64,000 nucleotides of DNA from an uncultured Clostridia bacterium (GCA_937894675.1 CALCQO010000001.1:8602-72601); one strand, 5' to 3'; shown: positions 29,101 through 36,255, counted from the stretch's first letter. Notes: generated by a model not told the origin, from the letters alone. Program-made: numbers and translations.

Positions 29101-29640
29101 CAGCTGAATCAGCGGGGAAATATCATAGTATTCGGGAGTCAGCCGGTCGGTGAAGCTGAGGGAGAAGGGGAAGGAGCCATTGGTGGTGGGGGTGATGTCG
29201 TTCATCATCACCTGAATCTGCCGGCTTCCGTCCGCCAGGGTGGTGGGACCGATGATCTGCTTGATCAATTGGGGATAGGGCGCCACCGAAAAGGTGTCTA
29301 TAAAGGGCACATCCGCCGCGGGGATGGTGATGGTGATATACGAGCCCACCACATTTTGCCCGGTATTATTGATGGTGCCGACAATCGAAACGCGCCCGTT
29401 CATGATGTTGGCGGGGTCGGCGTAAAACGGATAGGAGTAGACCAGGGCTAAATCGCCATTGGCGTCCTTTCCTTCCACCGCTACGCTGATTCCATAGTAG
29501 GCGGTGGAATGAAGATCCGTATACGTTGTGTGGCTTACCAGTTCCGCGGACTGCGCCAGCCCCAGTATGGGAAGCGCGGCCAAAAGAATACACGCCAGCA
29601 ATAGCAGGCGTCTGCGAGCACCATCAAAAAACAATGGCAT
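23134..29640 (-). CDS. Giant CnaB-repeat surface protein, truncated by in-frame TGA
   Basis: 2168 residues from ATG 29640, which has AGGAGGG upstream; the frame above it is not used. A signal peptide (RRRLLLLACILLAALPILGLAQS) leads to ~900 residues of beta-rich, DUF11-like or adhesin-type domains without clear assignment. From about residue 960 to the end there are eleven CnaB-type repeats, each starting with a K-x-W-like segment (VEKIWQGGTPESHVPVTV, ITATKKWENLPEGQTAPNI, VTKVWEGGPLIKPDVHL, VQKVWDGGPAAKPTVQM) and ending in xNxY. The TGA (23136-23134) stops inside repeat eleven at the place where other repeats have W, so this product lacks its anchor. Other genes here end in TGA, so TGA is a normal stop. 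Confidence 0.85.
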   Translation of the reverse strand: MPLFFDGARRRLLLLACILLAALPILGLAQSAELVSHTTYTDLHSTAYYGISVAVEGKDANGDLALVYSYPFYADPANIMNGRVSIVGTINNTGQNVVGSYITITIPAADVPFIDTFSVAPYPQLIKQIIGPTTLADGSRQIQVMMNDITPTTNGSFPFSLSFTDRLTPEYYDISPLIQLHNAQGGVAAFTTDATFIAKVDDPTIFKYIVTNANLNYKSDGRTVYGGAVNATGTAIADATDVAFFYNITTIEDTAVKIDGVTIYQDWGAGLARTSKLSKIELTDTLPTYPTLINGVAGTAVAAFDPNKNPGWTQTGNTVTYTVNDSGNNPAGRGAEYNLPNDPVKLVLSFPDAATTLTNNVTTGYTDTGITGNITNNVSAKLYPYNLETLSAENQALATSTISDSITFKLDGQIAKTYGMPYKNSNDRHQMQLDYGSMHLRRATFGIGITNVNSYPMENVVLLDHSIDDRYYFYKLTDPIGASASAIKGVYGVTAGGTEVLLWPTATSTATLKDQILDQATNDGVLAVAASVENGTVLAENAPATPRTYDKLKIVLDPDYQLQPGQSVNFFVSLGFRDPYNLEVVSPPLAPANYMYNTITASGDLMITGQAEPTPLSADQSSFDRLIPLNETISFSKTSRATNTGVGEQISFIHSLSTASIAKARMFTNPVIVDFVPDGLTFQSIYFQDKIWREGNADGSGKATYQYVPNYNNTGRPAVVIDLPDFKAGDATEKTMQMFFLINPNSASSWEADWQNTNMNRAYFTADEWLPKPEAVASTTMIGDLFDMDQDGNTAETFLGAQTPYVAVLGEEIQAQKYIRQDPADQWGPGPLILPYDSPFQYQLTVKNGQMTAVPETWIYDLLPYLGDKEYYFVDGAYPDRNSAFSPMLTGPIVVGYKPENVTIHYRTDKYPPVNPQSALADTQLWKTADQIGDWNQVTAFRIHILNIGPHETFNFTVNAKTITFNPEYVTNGREAHNNFAASYDKVNYAQSNTVSIGLRINLPVEKIWQGGTPESHVPVTVDLYRDGERVPNPDYNPADPASDPFTRLILDETNEWKGLFENLRLRDELGKLYTYTVQERETILHYNSVVSGDVQTGFAIKNTYQSPVIPITGEKIWYDGPNADNAVIYMQLYRRLRFPPDPANNPWEAKGTPARLDATTNPAWIHVGMNDQYSFEGLEYEFMVEEVDTPWTVWPEGTGRDRYIPQMETIILEDENGNITGWTFKLTNQYVPPVGDIPAYKHYLGGADDNRPTMVFDLYRYLEGETPEDALSVTQTVLENGVETQQQVYRLINAAVNYTVNFENMPLNNMDGVPYHYLVRERDLQGLTEAELTALGLTLNDQKLAANYQLSPALSGNQNLWNVYRSPMTTITATKKWENLPEGQTAPNINLQLLRDGVPFLPTASDAPAGFVNPVALPSGTLSYTWTVPATDFYEGVYNYSVVERDMPAHYIVTLGAVETDEQGHYSQLITNRYDPSSLVLRVYKQWVDGPEPKPPVWMRVTQYLDGAATGFQLTAGIIDSDVDATTSATYRWVVPGGTVVDGVTKPYTYTINEYQVGNDPVVAQGTAQQAGDYQVVQEDQFIHTSGEIQRKVINTYTVPYTSVLVSKTWLDAAGSQMAPVKDIEFTLMRQVEGGTPEEAGVQTLFANADPYQLVWDNQPLTDSAARPYRYYLEESGTPANFIFTSGTQVLSADRATLTVPTYNRYQIPTGRAIVTKVWEGGPLIKPDVHLALGRNGTTATYGVTIQNGDALTQVFSENLPFTDAQGNPYTFTLVESSLANYTIKEPVPSQTYNPDAPWPDNTLAFTITNVYNKPTTDYSVTKEFVNGEKRERPDVYIQLLRDGAVFDQENVEEFVTLVPPVTTHTWTGLDAVDDENTPYTYSVREMKADGITPVGDEVYNNYTSTVRDNVIINTYVIPTLDITVTKEWKGGAQPYPPARVELWRTETDTGDVVRMREATLTHLQPSYTWANLLGTRTNGAAYTYDVVEVDIPDNYTAQLNGNEQDGYLLTNTYDPPTIDIPVQKVWDGGPAAKPTVQMVLMQSLGGADAQQVGDTLVFADGKLEDSWKDMPLTDGDGVPYTYTVEEILTDPFYAQQQIQGDAESGFVVTNKYVSPLMGLTATKVWNNAPGETPPVSLTLLRNGVPLADPLYTNPQQVSQATQNKAS

Positions 29641-29733
29641 TATACCCTCCTGTAGCGTAAAAAATGCCGGTCCAAGCCCCAACGGCCGACGGCGAAAAAG
29701 CGGGCGATGTTGAAAAACCACCAACCCGCACAT

Positions 29734-29762
29734 AATATACCATAGTACGTTCGCTCAAACAA
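29734..29762 (-). promoter_or_regulatory. Promoter of the giant surface-protein gene
   Basis: On the minus strand TTGTTT (29762-29757), a 17-base spacer ending TGG, and TATATT (29739-29734); the 5' leader would be ~90 bases. The spacer TGG gives an extended -10. Confidence 0.45.
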
Positions 29763-29865
29763 GAATAAATCCTTGAAATAACTAAGAAAAGCAGCAAAAA
29801 CATTCAGAAAACAAAGTATACGCTGGCGGATAATAAACACATATGCAGAATATGATGAATTAAAT

Positions 29866-29892
29866 AAAAAAACCCCGGGAATGTCGGGGTTG
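29866..29892 (-). terminator. Terminator of the LysR gene
   Basis: AACCCCG (29871-29877) pairs with CGGGGTT (29885-29891); on the minus strand a TTTTTTT run follows, 72 bases after the LysR stop. Confidence 0.75.
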
Positions 29893-29963
29893 TTCAGCGT
29901 TTGATTGATTGCCAATCACCTGTTCGAAACGATTGCTCTAGCCGGGCCTTCAATAAACAGAAG

Positions 29964-30911
29964 TTACAGTTCATCCTCAATTTCAAACATATTGGAGTGC
30001 ATGTTGTAGCTGATCTTGGTCAGGGACTGCACAAACAGGTTTTCCGCCTGGGAGAAGGGGGCCTTTTTGTTGTACGCCACCACAAACTGGATGGTGAATT
30101 TGGGGTCCTGCAGGGAGAGCAGCTTCAGGTTGTAGTTGCTGACAAAGCGGTCAATCAGGATGCTGGGCAGGGCGGATACCCCATAGTTGAGGTAGCACAG
30201 CTTGCGCACCAGACACACGGTATCGCTGTTTACTGTCTTCTGTGGGGTAAACCCGGCGGAGGCGCACAGCTGTTCCAGCTGGCTGCGGATATTAGGCGCC
30301 TTGTTAAGGAAGATAAAGGGCTCATCCCGGAAGTGACGGAAATCCACTACCTCGTTTTCCGGGCTGTCCAGGTAATGCTGCTGGATGACCGGGTTGTTTT
30401 TGGACGCGATGAAGCGCACTTCCTCCTCAAAGAGGGGGAAATAGTCCAGCTTTTTGGAGGTGATGGGCAGGTTAACTAAAGCGAACCTAAGTTTGTTTTC
30501 CAGCAGCCTGTCAATCAGGTTTTCCTCGCTGTCATTCTCAAAGGCAAGGGAAATATTCGGGTAGTTGGTGTTGAAATAGGTAAGGATGGAGGGCAGCAGG
30601 GAGGAACTCCAGAAGGAGGAGATGCCAAAATTGACGGTACCATAGGGGTACTGGCTGGTTTCCGCTAGTTCTTCCTCCAAACCATTGGTCATGCCCACCA
30701 TCTGCTTGGCAAGCTCCACATACTTTAGCCCCGCGCTGGTAAAAATCAGCTTGCTCTCCTTGAACTCAATCAACGGCACGCCCAATGAAGTTTCCAGGGA
30801 TTTGATGTACTGGCTGAGGCCGGGCTGGGAAATAAACAGCTTTTTGGCCGCTTTGGAAATGCTGCCCTCCTCATAAACTGCAAGGATGTACGCGAATTCT
30901 TTCAAAACCAT
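29964..30911 (-). CDS. LysR family transcriptional regulator
   Basis: 315 residues from ATG 30911; GGAGG lies 13 bases upstream, a rather long spacing. The N-terminal HTH has EFAYILAVYEEGSISKAAKKL and ISQPGLSQYIKSLETSLGVPL, the standard LysR helix-turn-helix and start of the linker helix. Residues ~90-300 form the two-lobed periplasmic-binding-like effector domain (YGTVNFGISSFWSSSLLPSI). It is transcribed divergently from tctC-tctB-tctA-FAH with a 312-base intergenic region, so most likely it controls that operon in response to a carboxylic acid. Effector unknown. Confidence 0.9.
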   Translation of the reverse strand: MVLKEFAYILAVYEEGSISKAAKKLFISQPGLSQYIKSLETSLGVPLIEFKESKLIFTSAGLKYVELAKQMVGMTNGLEEELAETSQYPYGTVNFGISSFWSSSLLPSILTYFNTNYPNISLAFENDSEENLIDRLLENKLRFALVNLPITSKKLDYFPLFEEEVRFIASKNNPVIQQHYLDSPENEVVDFRHFRDEPFIFLNKAPNIRSQLEQLCASAGFTPQKTVNSDTVCLVRKLCYLNYGVSALPSILIDRFVSNYNLKLLSLQDPKFTIQFVVAYNKKAPFSQAENLFVQSLTKISYNMHSNMFEIEDEL

Positions 30912-31040
30912 GGTGAGGATTGAGCCTCCTTCTCTGCTGCGCGTGAATCGCCGCCGGGTGATATCAGGGGTGTATCGTAAAGGAAAAGCTGGGTTTGCGT
31001 GATGCCGCCGGATGTATTGCTTTTTCTTATGGCATCTTAT

Positions 31041-31083
31041 AAGAACTTCTGATTTGACATTATAGGTTCTTCTACGGTACATT
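31041..31083 (+). promoter_or_regulatory. Promoter with overlapping inverted repeat upstream of tctC
   Basis: TTGACA (31054-31059) and TACATT (31078-31083) with an 18-base spacer could drive the tct operon. The inverted repeat AAGAAC (31041-31046)/GTTCTT (31066-31071) spans the -35 and is preceded by the palindrome CTTATAAG. This is a plausible LysR-type operator; no binding-site consensus is known to me for this regulator. The rest of 30912-31223 holds no gene. Confidence 0.4.
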
Positions 31084-31223
31084 TCAAGTGACATATTGTA
31101 GTTTGCCCGGGTACCGACAGTTTTAATACAGCCTGATGCGGCGGAATGCTGGTATTCTGATTATCCTTATCCCTGTTGCGTGATCAACAGTGCGGCGCAC
31201 TGATTGTAGTAAGGAGGATTATT

Positions 31224-32189
31224 ATGAAAAAGGTTCTCTCGTTTCTGTTGCTGCTGACGCTCCTGGTGGTTGTTTTCACCGGGTCGGCTTTTGCGTTGGG
31301 CAACTATCCCAGCAAGGACATCACCCTGGTTGTCGGCTTTGGTGCCGGCGGCGCTACGGACCTGATTGTCCGCCCCTTCGCGGAAGTGTTTGCCCAGAAG
31401 ACCGGTGTGAACGTTATCGTAGAGAATGTGACCGGCGCTTCCGGCGCGGTTGCCGCCCAGCAAATGCTGACGGAAAAACCTGATGGCTACCGCCTGCTCA
31501 TCGGCGCGGCGCCCAACATGGTCATCATGCCCATCGCGGCGAACCTGGGGTACTCCTACGAAAACTTCACCCTGATTTCCCAATTGACCAATACCCCCAT
31601 CGCCATCGCCGTGCGCAGCGACTCCCCCTATAACACGCTGGATGAGTTTGTCGCTGCCGCCAAAGAAAAGCCCCTCACCTACTCAAGCGGCGGGGCCAAC
31701 AGCACCGACCAGCTGGCCATGGAATCCATCGCCCGCGAGAAAGAAGTCACCTTCAGCCACATGCCCTTTGATGGCGGCGCGGCCGCTACCGCGGCTCTGC
31801 TGGGCGGCCATGTGGATTCCACCGTGGGCAACCTGCCCGATGTTTCCCCCCAGTATGACGCGGGCACGCTGAAAATCCTGGCGGTCTTCGCCGACGAGCG
31901 CCTGGCCGTGCTGCCCGATGTACCCTGCATCAAGGAACTGGGATATGACAACATGGCCTTTGGCACCATCACTTCTATCGTGGCGCCTGCTGGGATGAAC
32001 GAGGAAATGATGAAATACCTGGAAGAAAAGGTCAAGGAAACCATGGACGACCCCAAACTGCAGGAAGTATGGAATAAGATGAACGTGTTTGCCGAGTATC
32101 TGGATTCTGAAGGCCTGCTGCAGAAGTACACCAACATGATGAATTCTTTCCAGCCTTTGATTCTCAAACAGATGGAAGGCTCCAAGTAA
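31224..32189 (+). CDS. tctC: Tripartite tricarboxylate transporter substrate-binding protein TctC
   Basis: 321 residues from ATG 31224 with AAGGAGG upstream. A signal peptide (MKKVLSFLLLLTLLVVVFTG ... AFA) is followed by YPSKDITLVVGFGAGGATDLIVRPF, the Bug/TctC fold signature, and by SGGANSTDQLAMES and MPFDGGAAATAALLGGHVD, the usual ligand-loop regions. Bug proteins bind citrate-like, aromatic or other carboxylic acids outside the membrane and deliver them to TctAB. No lipobox is apparent, which is unusual in a monoderm and suggests the protein stays attached in another way. A strong hairpin separates it from tctB. Confidence 0.9.
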   Translation: MKKVLSFLLLLTLLVVVFTGSAFALGNYPSKDITLVVGFGAGGATDLIVRPFAEVFAQKTGVNVIVENVTGASGAVAAQQMLTEKPDGYRLLIGAAPNMVIMPIAANLGYSYENFTLISQLTNTPIAIAVRSDSPYNTLDEFVAAAKEKPLTYSSGGANSTDQLAMESIAREKEVTFSHMPFDGGAAATAALLGGHVDSTVGNLPDVSPQYDAGTLKILAVFADERLAVLPDVPCIKELGYDNMAFGTITSIVAPAGMNEEMMKYLEEKVKETMDDPKLQEVWNKMNVFAEYLDSEGLLQKYTNMMNSFQPLILKQMEGSK

Positions 32190-32203
32190 GATCTATTCAA
32201 CCT

Positions 32204-32236
32204 GAGGGACACAGTGTCTCTGTGTCCCTCTTTCTT
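32204..32236 (+). terminator. Intercistronic hairpin/attenuator between tctC and tctB
   Basis: GAGGGACACAG (32204-32214) pairs perfectly with CTGTGTCCCTC (32220-32230) with a 5-base loop, followed by TTTCTT. It likely ends most tctC transcripts or protects the tctC 3' end so that the binding protein is made in excess over TctAB. Confidence 0.7.
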
Positions 32237-32257
32237 ATATGACTGGAGGGGTGTTTC

Positions 32258-32716
32258 ATGTCTGAAAAAAGATCCTGGGTAAAAACTGCGGACACATGGA
32301 TTGGCCTTGGCATGATTGTGTTGTCGCTGGCCATGATTTTCTATACACGGGGGAGGAATTTCCGCTCCCTGATGGGGCTGAACCCCGGCGTGTTCCCGAT
32401 CTTTGTGTTCGCGATTCTCGGATTCTGCGGATTGCTTGTTCTGATACAGGCGCTGCGCGGCAAAGGAATGCAAAAAGTTCAGGACATCAACTGGGTGGGA
32501 ACGGTTGTTGTAACCGTTGTGGTTTTTGCCTACACCTTTGCTATCGAGTTGATGGGCTTTACCATCGCTACCTTTCTTTTCCTGATGATTCTGCTTTACT
32601 TTTTCAATAAAAGAAATTGGAAAACACTGCTGTTCGTGTCCCTTGGCGTTTCGGTGATCACATTTCTTCTGTTCACCTACGCGTTTCAGATTCCCCTGCC
32701 TACAGTATTCCTGTAA
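32258..32716 (+). CDS. tctB: Tripartite tricarboxylate transporter small membrane subunit TctB
   Basis: 152 residues with four hydrophobic helices, the standard TctB size and topology; NPGVFPIFVFAILGFCGLLVL is the typical second helix region and TIATFLFLMILLYFFNKRNW the third. GGAGGGG lies before ATG 32258. TctB is the small, poorly conserved partner of TctA in this cation-coupled secondary transporter. It is followed after 17 bases by tctA. Confidence 0.85.
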   Translation: MSEKRSWVKTADTWIGLGMIVLSLAMIFYTRGRNFRSLMGLNPGVFPIFVFAILGFCGLLVLIQALRGKGMQKVQDINWVGTVVVTVVVFAYTFAIELMGFTIATFLFLMILLYFFNKRNWKTLLFVSLGVSVITFLLFTYAFQIPLPTVFL

Positions 32717-32733
32717 AGAAGAAAGGAGAAACT

Positions 32734-34239
32734 ATGTTTGACCTTCAGCTTGTAGGAGGCGCTCTCCTTCAAATACTGCAGCCTGTCGTGCTTATGTGGA
32801 TTGCGGTGGGCGTATTTGTAGGCATTGTCTTTGGCGCGATTCCCGGCCTTACGGCAACCACGGCCATTGCCTTGTTTACCCCCATCACCTTTGGACTGGG
32901 CTTTAATGAGTCCTTCGGCTTTTTGCTGGGTATTTACTGCGGTGGGTATTGGGCAGGCGCCATCCCTTCCATCCTGATCAGAACGCCCGGCGCCCCCGGC
33001 AACGCCGCCACCGCGCTGGATGGCTATCCCATGGCCATGAGCGGCCGTCCCGCGGAAGCGCTGACCATTTCCCTGGTTGCTTCCTGGATTGGCGGCGTGT
33101 TTTCCGCCATCACCCTGTTCTTCTTCTCCCCGCTGATTTCCAGCCTGGCGCTGGACTTTGGCCCCCAGGAGTATTTCTCCGTAGCCATTCTGGGCTTCAC
33201 CGCAGTGGCCAGCATCTCGGGTAAATCCCTTTACAAAGGACTTGCCGCCGGCATGATTGGTCTGGTGCTGTCCTTTGTTGGGCTGGATCCCATTGATGGT
33301 GTGCCCCGCTTCACCTTTGGCAGCATCAACCTGCTCAGCGGCATTGAGACAACCCCTGCCCTCATCGGTTTGTTCGCGGTTTCCGAAGCGTTGGCGTCGG
33401 CGGAAAAGCTGGGCGTAAAGGCGAAAGAGATTGTGCTCAACATGGAAGGTAAAATGAGAATCCGCTGGAAGACCTATTGGGAGAACAGAGGCACCGTGCT
33501 CAAATCCGCGGTCATCGGCACCATCATCGGCGCCATCCCCGGTACAGGCTCTGTTATCGCGTCCTGGCTCAGCTATAACGAAGCCAAGCTTTCATCCAAG
33601 AATCCGGAGGAGTTTGGCAAAGGCGCGGTCGCCGGTATCATCGCGCCGGAAGTCGCCAACAATGCCGTGACGGGCGGCGCTTGCATACCGCTGCTTACCC
33701 TGGGCATCCCCGGCGACCCCACCACGGCCGTGCTGCTCTACGCCTTGATTATCCAGGGCTTAACCCCCGGACCGCTGATGATACGCGACAAGTTTGACAT
33801 GTTCGCCGTCATCCTCTTCATCCTGCTGATCGCCAACTTCATGATGCTGGGCATGGGCATGGTGCTGACCAAACAGTTTGCCAAAGTGCTGCGCACCCCC
33901 AAGCATATCATGGTGCCGGTCATTCTGGTGCTGTGCGTGGCGGGCGCCTATGGCGCGGGCAACTCCATGTTCGAGGTGCGCCTGGCGCTGACCCTTGGTG
34001 TGTTCGCGTTCTTTGCCGTCAAACTTGGTTTCCCTGTCGCTCCGATGGTGCTGGGGTTGGTGCTTGGGCCTGTTATTGAGCCCAACTTCAGGCGTGCGCT
34101 CATTGGCAGCCAAATGAACCCGGCCATCTTCATTACATCCCCCATCAGCGCGGTGTTCCTGGCCCTTACCGTACTGATTGTGGTAGTATTGTACCGCAGA
34201 AATAAAAAGATTGATAAATCATTGAACCAAGGAGGCTGA
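32734..34239 (+). CDS. tctA: Tripartite tricarboxylate transporter large membrane subunit TctA
   Basis: 501 residues from ATG 32734, with AAAGGAG upstream. The family motif regions are clear: GAIPGLTATTAIALFTPITF, GIYCGGYWAGAIPSILIRTPGAPGNAATALDGYPMA and, in the second half, GAIPGTGSVIASWLSYNEAK and GIPGDPTTAVLLYALIIQG. About twelve helices. It forms the transport channel with TctB and accepts ligand from TctC. Together with the next gene it suggests uptake of an organic acid followed by enzymatic cleavage or tautomerisation. Confidence 0.95.
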   Translation: MFDLQLVGGALLQILQPVVLMWIAVGVFVGIVFGAIPGLTATTAIALFTPITFGLGFNESFGFLLGIYCGGYWAGAIPSILIRTPGAPGNAATALDGYPMAMSGRPAEALTISLVASWIGGVFSAITLFFFSPLISSLALDFGPQEYFSVAILGFTAVASISGKSLYKGLAAGMIGLVLSFVGLDPIDGVPRFTFGSINLLSGIETTPALIGLFAVSEALASAEKLGVKAKEIVLNMEGKMRIRWKTYWENRGTVLKSAVIGTIIGAIPGTGSVIASWLSYNEAKLSSKNPEEFGKGAVAGIIAPEVANNAVTGGACIPLLTLGIPGDPTTAVLLYALIIQGLTPGPLMIRDKFDMFAVILFILLIANFMMLGMGMVLTKQFAKVLRTPKHIMVPVILVLCVAGAYGAGNSMFEVRLALTLGVFAFFAVKLGFPVAPMVLGLVLGPVIEPNFRRALIGSQMNPAIFITSPISAVFLALTVLIVVVLYRRNKKIDKSLNQGG

Positions 34240-34241
34240 CT

Positions 34242-35111
34242 ATGAAACTGCTGAACTTTATCGTAAACGGCCAGGTGCACCTGGGACTGCGCCTGGAAAA
34301 CGGTGTGCTGGATGTGACAGCCCTGGGAAAGGACATGCCTGCCTGCACCGATGAGGTAATCCGCGGCGGCCAGCCCATGCTGGACAAACTGCAGAAACTG
34401 ACAGGGGAAAACCACCCGTTGCTGAGCGAACAGGACATCACCTACGCCCCGGCGGTGGTAGACCCCAACCTGATTCTGTGCATTGGCCTGAATTACAAGG
34501 AGCATGTTCGCGAAGGCGGCCAGTCGGACCGGCCATTGCCCGAGCATCCCGTCTGGTTCAATAAGTTTTCCGCCTCCCTGGTGGGGCATAACCAGAAGGT
34601 CATCCGCTGCAAGGCTTCCCAACAGCATGACGCCGAGGCGGAGATTGTGGTCATTATCGGCAAGAAGGGCCGCTATATCCCCAAGGAGGAGGCGCGGGAC
34701 TATATCTTCGGCTACACCCTGGGCAACGACATTTCCGCCAGGGATCTGCAGTTCCGCTCCAAGCAGTGGCTGATTGGCAAGGGCAACGATACTTTCGGCC
34801 CCCTGGGCCCCCATATTGTCACCAAGGATCAGATTGATGAAAGCACCCTGAACATCCGCGGCACCATCAACGGCGAGGTGCGCCAGGACAGCATGGTGAA
34901 CAAAATGATCTTCGATATCCCCGCCCAGATTGCCGATGTATCCCAGTTCTTCGAGCTGAACCCTGGAGACGTCATCTACACCGGCACCTGCGAAGGGGTT
35001 ATCATGGGGCGCATGCCGCCGCTGACCAAGGATTGGCTCAAGCCCGGCGATGTGGTCACGGTGGAATCTGACCAAATCGGCGTGCTGCGCAATGTAATCG
35101 CGGACGAGTAA
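34242..35111 (+). CDS. Fumarylacetoacetate hydrolase (FAH) family enzyme
   Basis: 289 residues, starting two bases after the tctA stop with AAGGAGG upstream. The FAH C-terminal fold is clear: LCIGLNYKEHVREGG, HDAEAEIVVIIGKKGRYIP (metal-binding acids), GYTLGNDISARDLQ, GKGNDTFGPLGPHIV and NPGDVIYTGTCEGV. Members act as acylpyruvate hydrolases, oxaloacetate decarboxylases/tautomerases or 2-keto-4-pentenoate-type isomerases/hydratases. Co-transcription with TctABC suggests that the imported acid is a 2-oxo acid or a precursor of one. The terminator at 35123-35168 closes the operon. Confidence 0.85.
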   Translation: MKLLNFIVNGQVHLGLRLENGVLDVTALGKDMPACTDEVIRGGQPMLDKLQKLTGENHPLLSEQDITYAPAVVDPNLILCIGLNYKEHVREGGQSDRPLPEHPVWFNKFSASLVGHNQKVIRCKASQQHDAEAEIVVIIGKKGRYIPKEEARDYIFGYTLGNDISARDLQFRSKQWLIGKGNDTFGPLGPHIVTKDQIDESTLNIRGTINGEVRQDSMVNKMIFDIPAQIADVSQFFELNPGDVIYTGTCEGVIMGRMPPLTKDWLKPGDVVTVESDQIGVLRNVIADE

Positions 35112-35122
35112 TCTTGGTACGC

Positions 35123-35168
35123 AAAAGCCCGCGGTATTGTTTCTTCGTGAAACAGCCGCGGGCTTTTT
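35123..35168 (+). terminator. Terminator of the tct-FAH operon
   Basis: AAAAGCCCGCGG (35123-35134) pairs with CCGCGGGCTTTT (35156-35167), enclosing a TGTTTC/GAAACA hairpin, then T. Confidence 0.8.
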
Positions 35169-35277
35169 GCCGCCGGGGGAAAACGCCTCGAGGTACGCAG
35201 GACAGAGCCATTGTCAAGAGAAGCTCCCGGCGCCTGCGCAGGGGGGCACTAAACAAGTCTCTGCCGGGCATGCCTGC

Positions 35278-35649
35278 CTACTTGCGCCAGAAGGTTTTCG
35301 TGTCCTTCTTGTCGTCGATGTTGAATTGAATCATGCGGCGCAGAAACTCCCTGTCCAGTTCCTGGTTCCATTTTACCTGCATCAGCATCTGGCCGTGGGA
35401 GTACCCCTTGGCCTTGATTTCCTGGGAAAACTGGTGCAGCCCGGCGGCCTCCAGGGCAATGTTGTAATGGTTTTTCGCCACGCTGAAGGCGATGATGAAG
35501 GTGCCGTGGTGGGTGAACATGGGCTGGCTCCAGGCGATGCGGGCCTCCAGTTGGGGGAACTCTTGCCCAATCCACTGGAGGATGTCCTGTATTTTGGCGC
35601 GGTTTTCCTCGTTGGGGATGGTGGCCAGGTATTCGTCAAAGGTTTTCAT
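35278..35649 (-). CDS. DUF1801/YdhG-like small protein
   Basis: 123 residues, matching the YdhG/YjbR-like (DUF1801) family in length and in the pattern FDEYLATIPNEENRAKIQDIL, IAWSQPMFTHHGTFIIAFSV, KNHYNIALEAAG and the C-terminal WNQELDREFLRRMIQFNIDD. Members adopt a frataxin/CyaY-like fold and some have been called iron chaperones; function is not settled. AGGC-rich weak RBS before ATG 35649. It is a single gene. Confidence 0.75.
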   Translation of the reverse strand: MKTFDEYLATIPNEENRAKIQDILQWIGQEFPQLEARIAWSQPMFTHHGTFIIAFSVAKNHYNIALEAAGLHQFSQEIKAKGYSHGQMLMQVKWNQELDREFLRRMIQFNIDDKKDTKTFWRK

Positions 35650-35737
35650 AAAAGCCTCCCGAAAAATCAGTCAATAGATTGTACCCATCTTCAGATTCAT
35701 TCAGAATTGCTTCAGGGATTTCCCCGATATTTCGTGG

Positions 35738-35743
35738 TATAGT
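35738..35743 (+). promoter_or_regulatory. Extended -10 promoter
   Basis: TGGTATAGT gives an extended -10 (TATAGT at 35738-35743), 38 bases before ATG 35782; no good -35. Confidence 0.4.
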
Positions 35744-35781
35744 AGATATATCAACAGGGGCACAGCCCGGGAGGTACGAGA

Positions 35782-36075
35782 ATGAACCGAGTGAAAGGAT
35801 TTGAGAAGGTAGGCGCCTACCTGATCCCCAAGAAGGAAGCGGGGGAATACAAGCGTCAGCGCAAATTGGCGCGCAAACTGGCCATCCAGGCCATGGAGGG
35901 CTTTTGCTACCGCGCCCACACCGCCTTTAACGGCGGGGAGGATGGGGAAGCCGTGGTGGGTCTGGATAAAAAGGGCGAGCTGCAGGCGCTGATTCACCTG
36001 GATCCCGATGGCGTGCATGCCATACTGGAAGCCCATGAGCAGGGGCGCTTAACCGAATTGCTGCAGGAAGTGTAA
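35782..36075 (+). CDS. Small basic protein of unknown function
   Basis: 97 residues, with GGGAGG before ATG 35782 and its own likely promoter. The N-terminal half is strongly basic (KKEAGEYKRQRKLARKLAIQ) and the C-terminal half acidic, with a short beta-rich part (GEAVVGLDKKGELQALIHL). It contains no membrane segment or signal. I do not recognise a family. Start, RBS, promoter and a GC-rich codon pattern like its neighbours support a real gene. Confidence 0.6.
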   Translation: MNRVKGFEKVGAYLIPKKEAGEYKRQRKLARKLAIQAMEGFCYRAHTAFNGGEDGEAVVGLDKKGELQALIHLDPDGVHAILEAHEQGRLTELLQEV

Positions 36076-36105
36076 ATAGCAAAGGCCGCGCTGCGTGGCG
36101 CGGCT

Positions 36106-36255
36106 CAGCGTGTCGAAAAAACCAGCATCCGCATGTTTCGATACCGAAACATGCTTGCGTTTACTTCATCTGCCGGAATCGGTCACTTACTAAAAATGTA
36201 AGCATCCTCTTCCGGCAGATTCGTTCCTAGCCTTGCCGGCTTTTTGGACACGCTG
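36106..36255. repeat. Multi-hairpin palindromic element
   Basis: An outer stem CAGCGTGTC (36106-36114)/GACACGCTG (36247-36255), continued by A-run/T-run pairing, closes three inner hairpins: GCATGTTTCG (36131-36140)/CGAAACATGC (36145-36154); ATCTGCCGGAA (36168-36178)/TTCCGGCAGAT (36210-36220); and inside the last CTTAC/GTAAG. No open frame fits. It could be a structured RNA or a non-coding mobile palindromic repeat unit. Confidence 0.6.
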
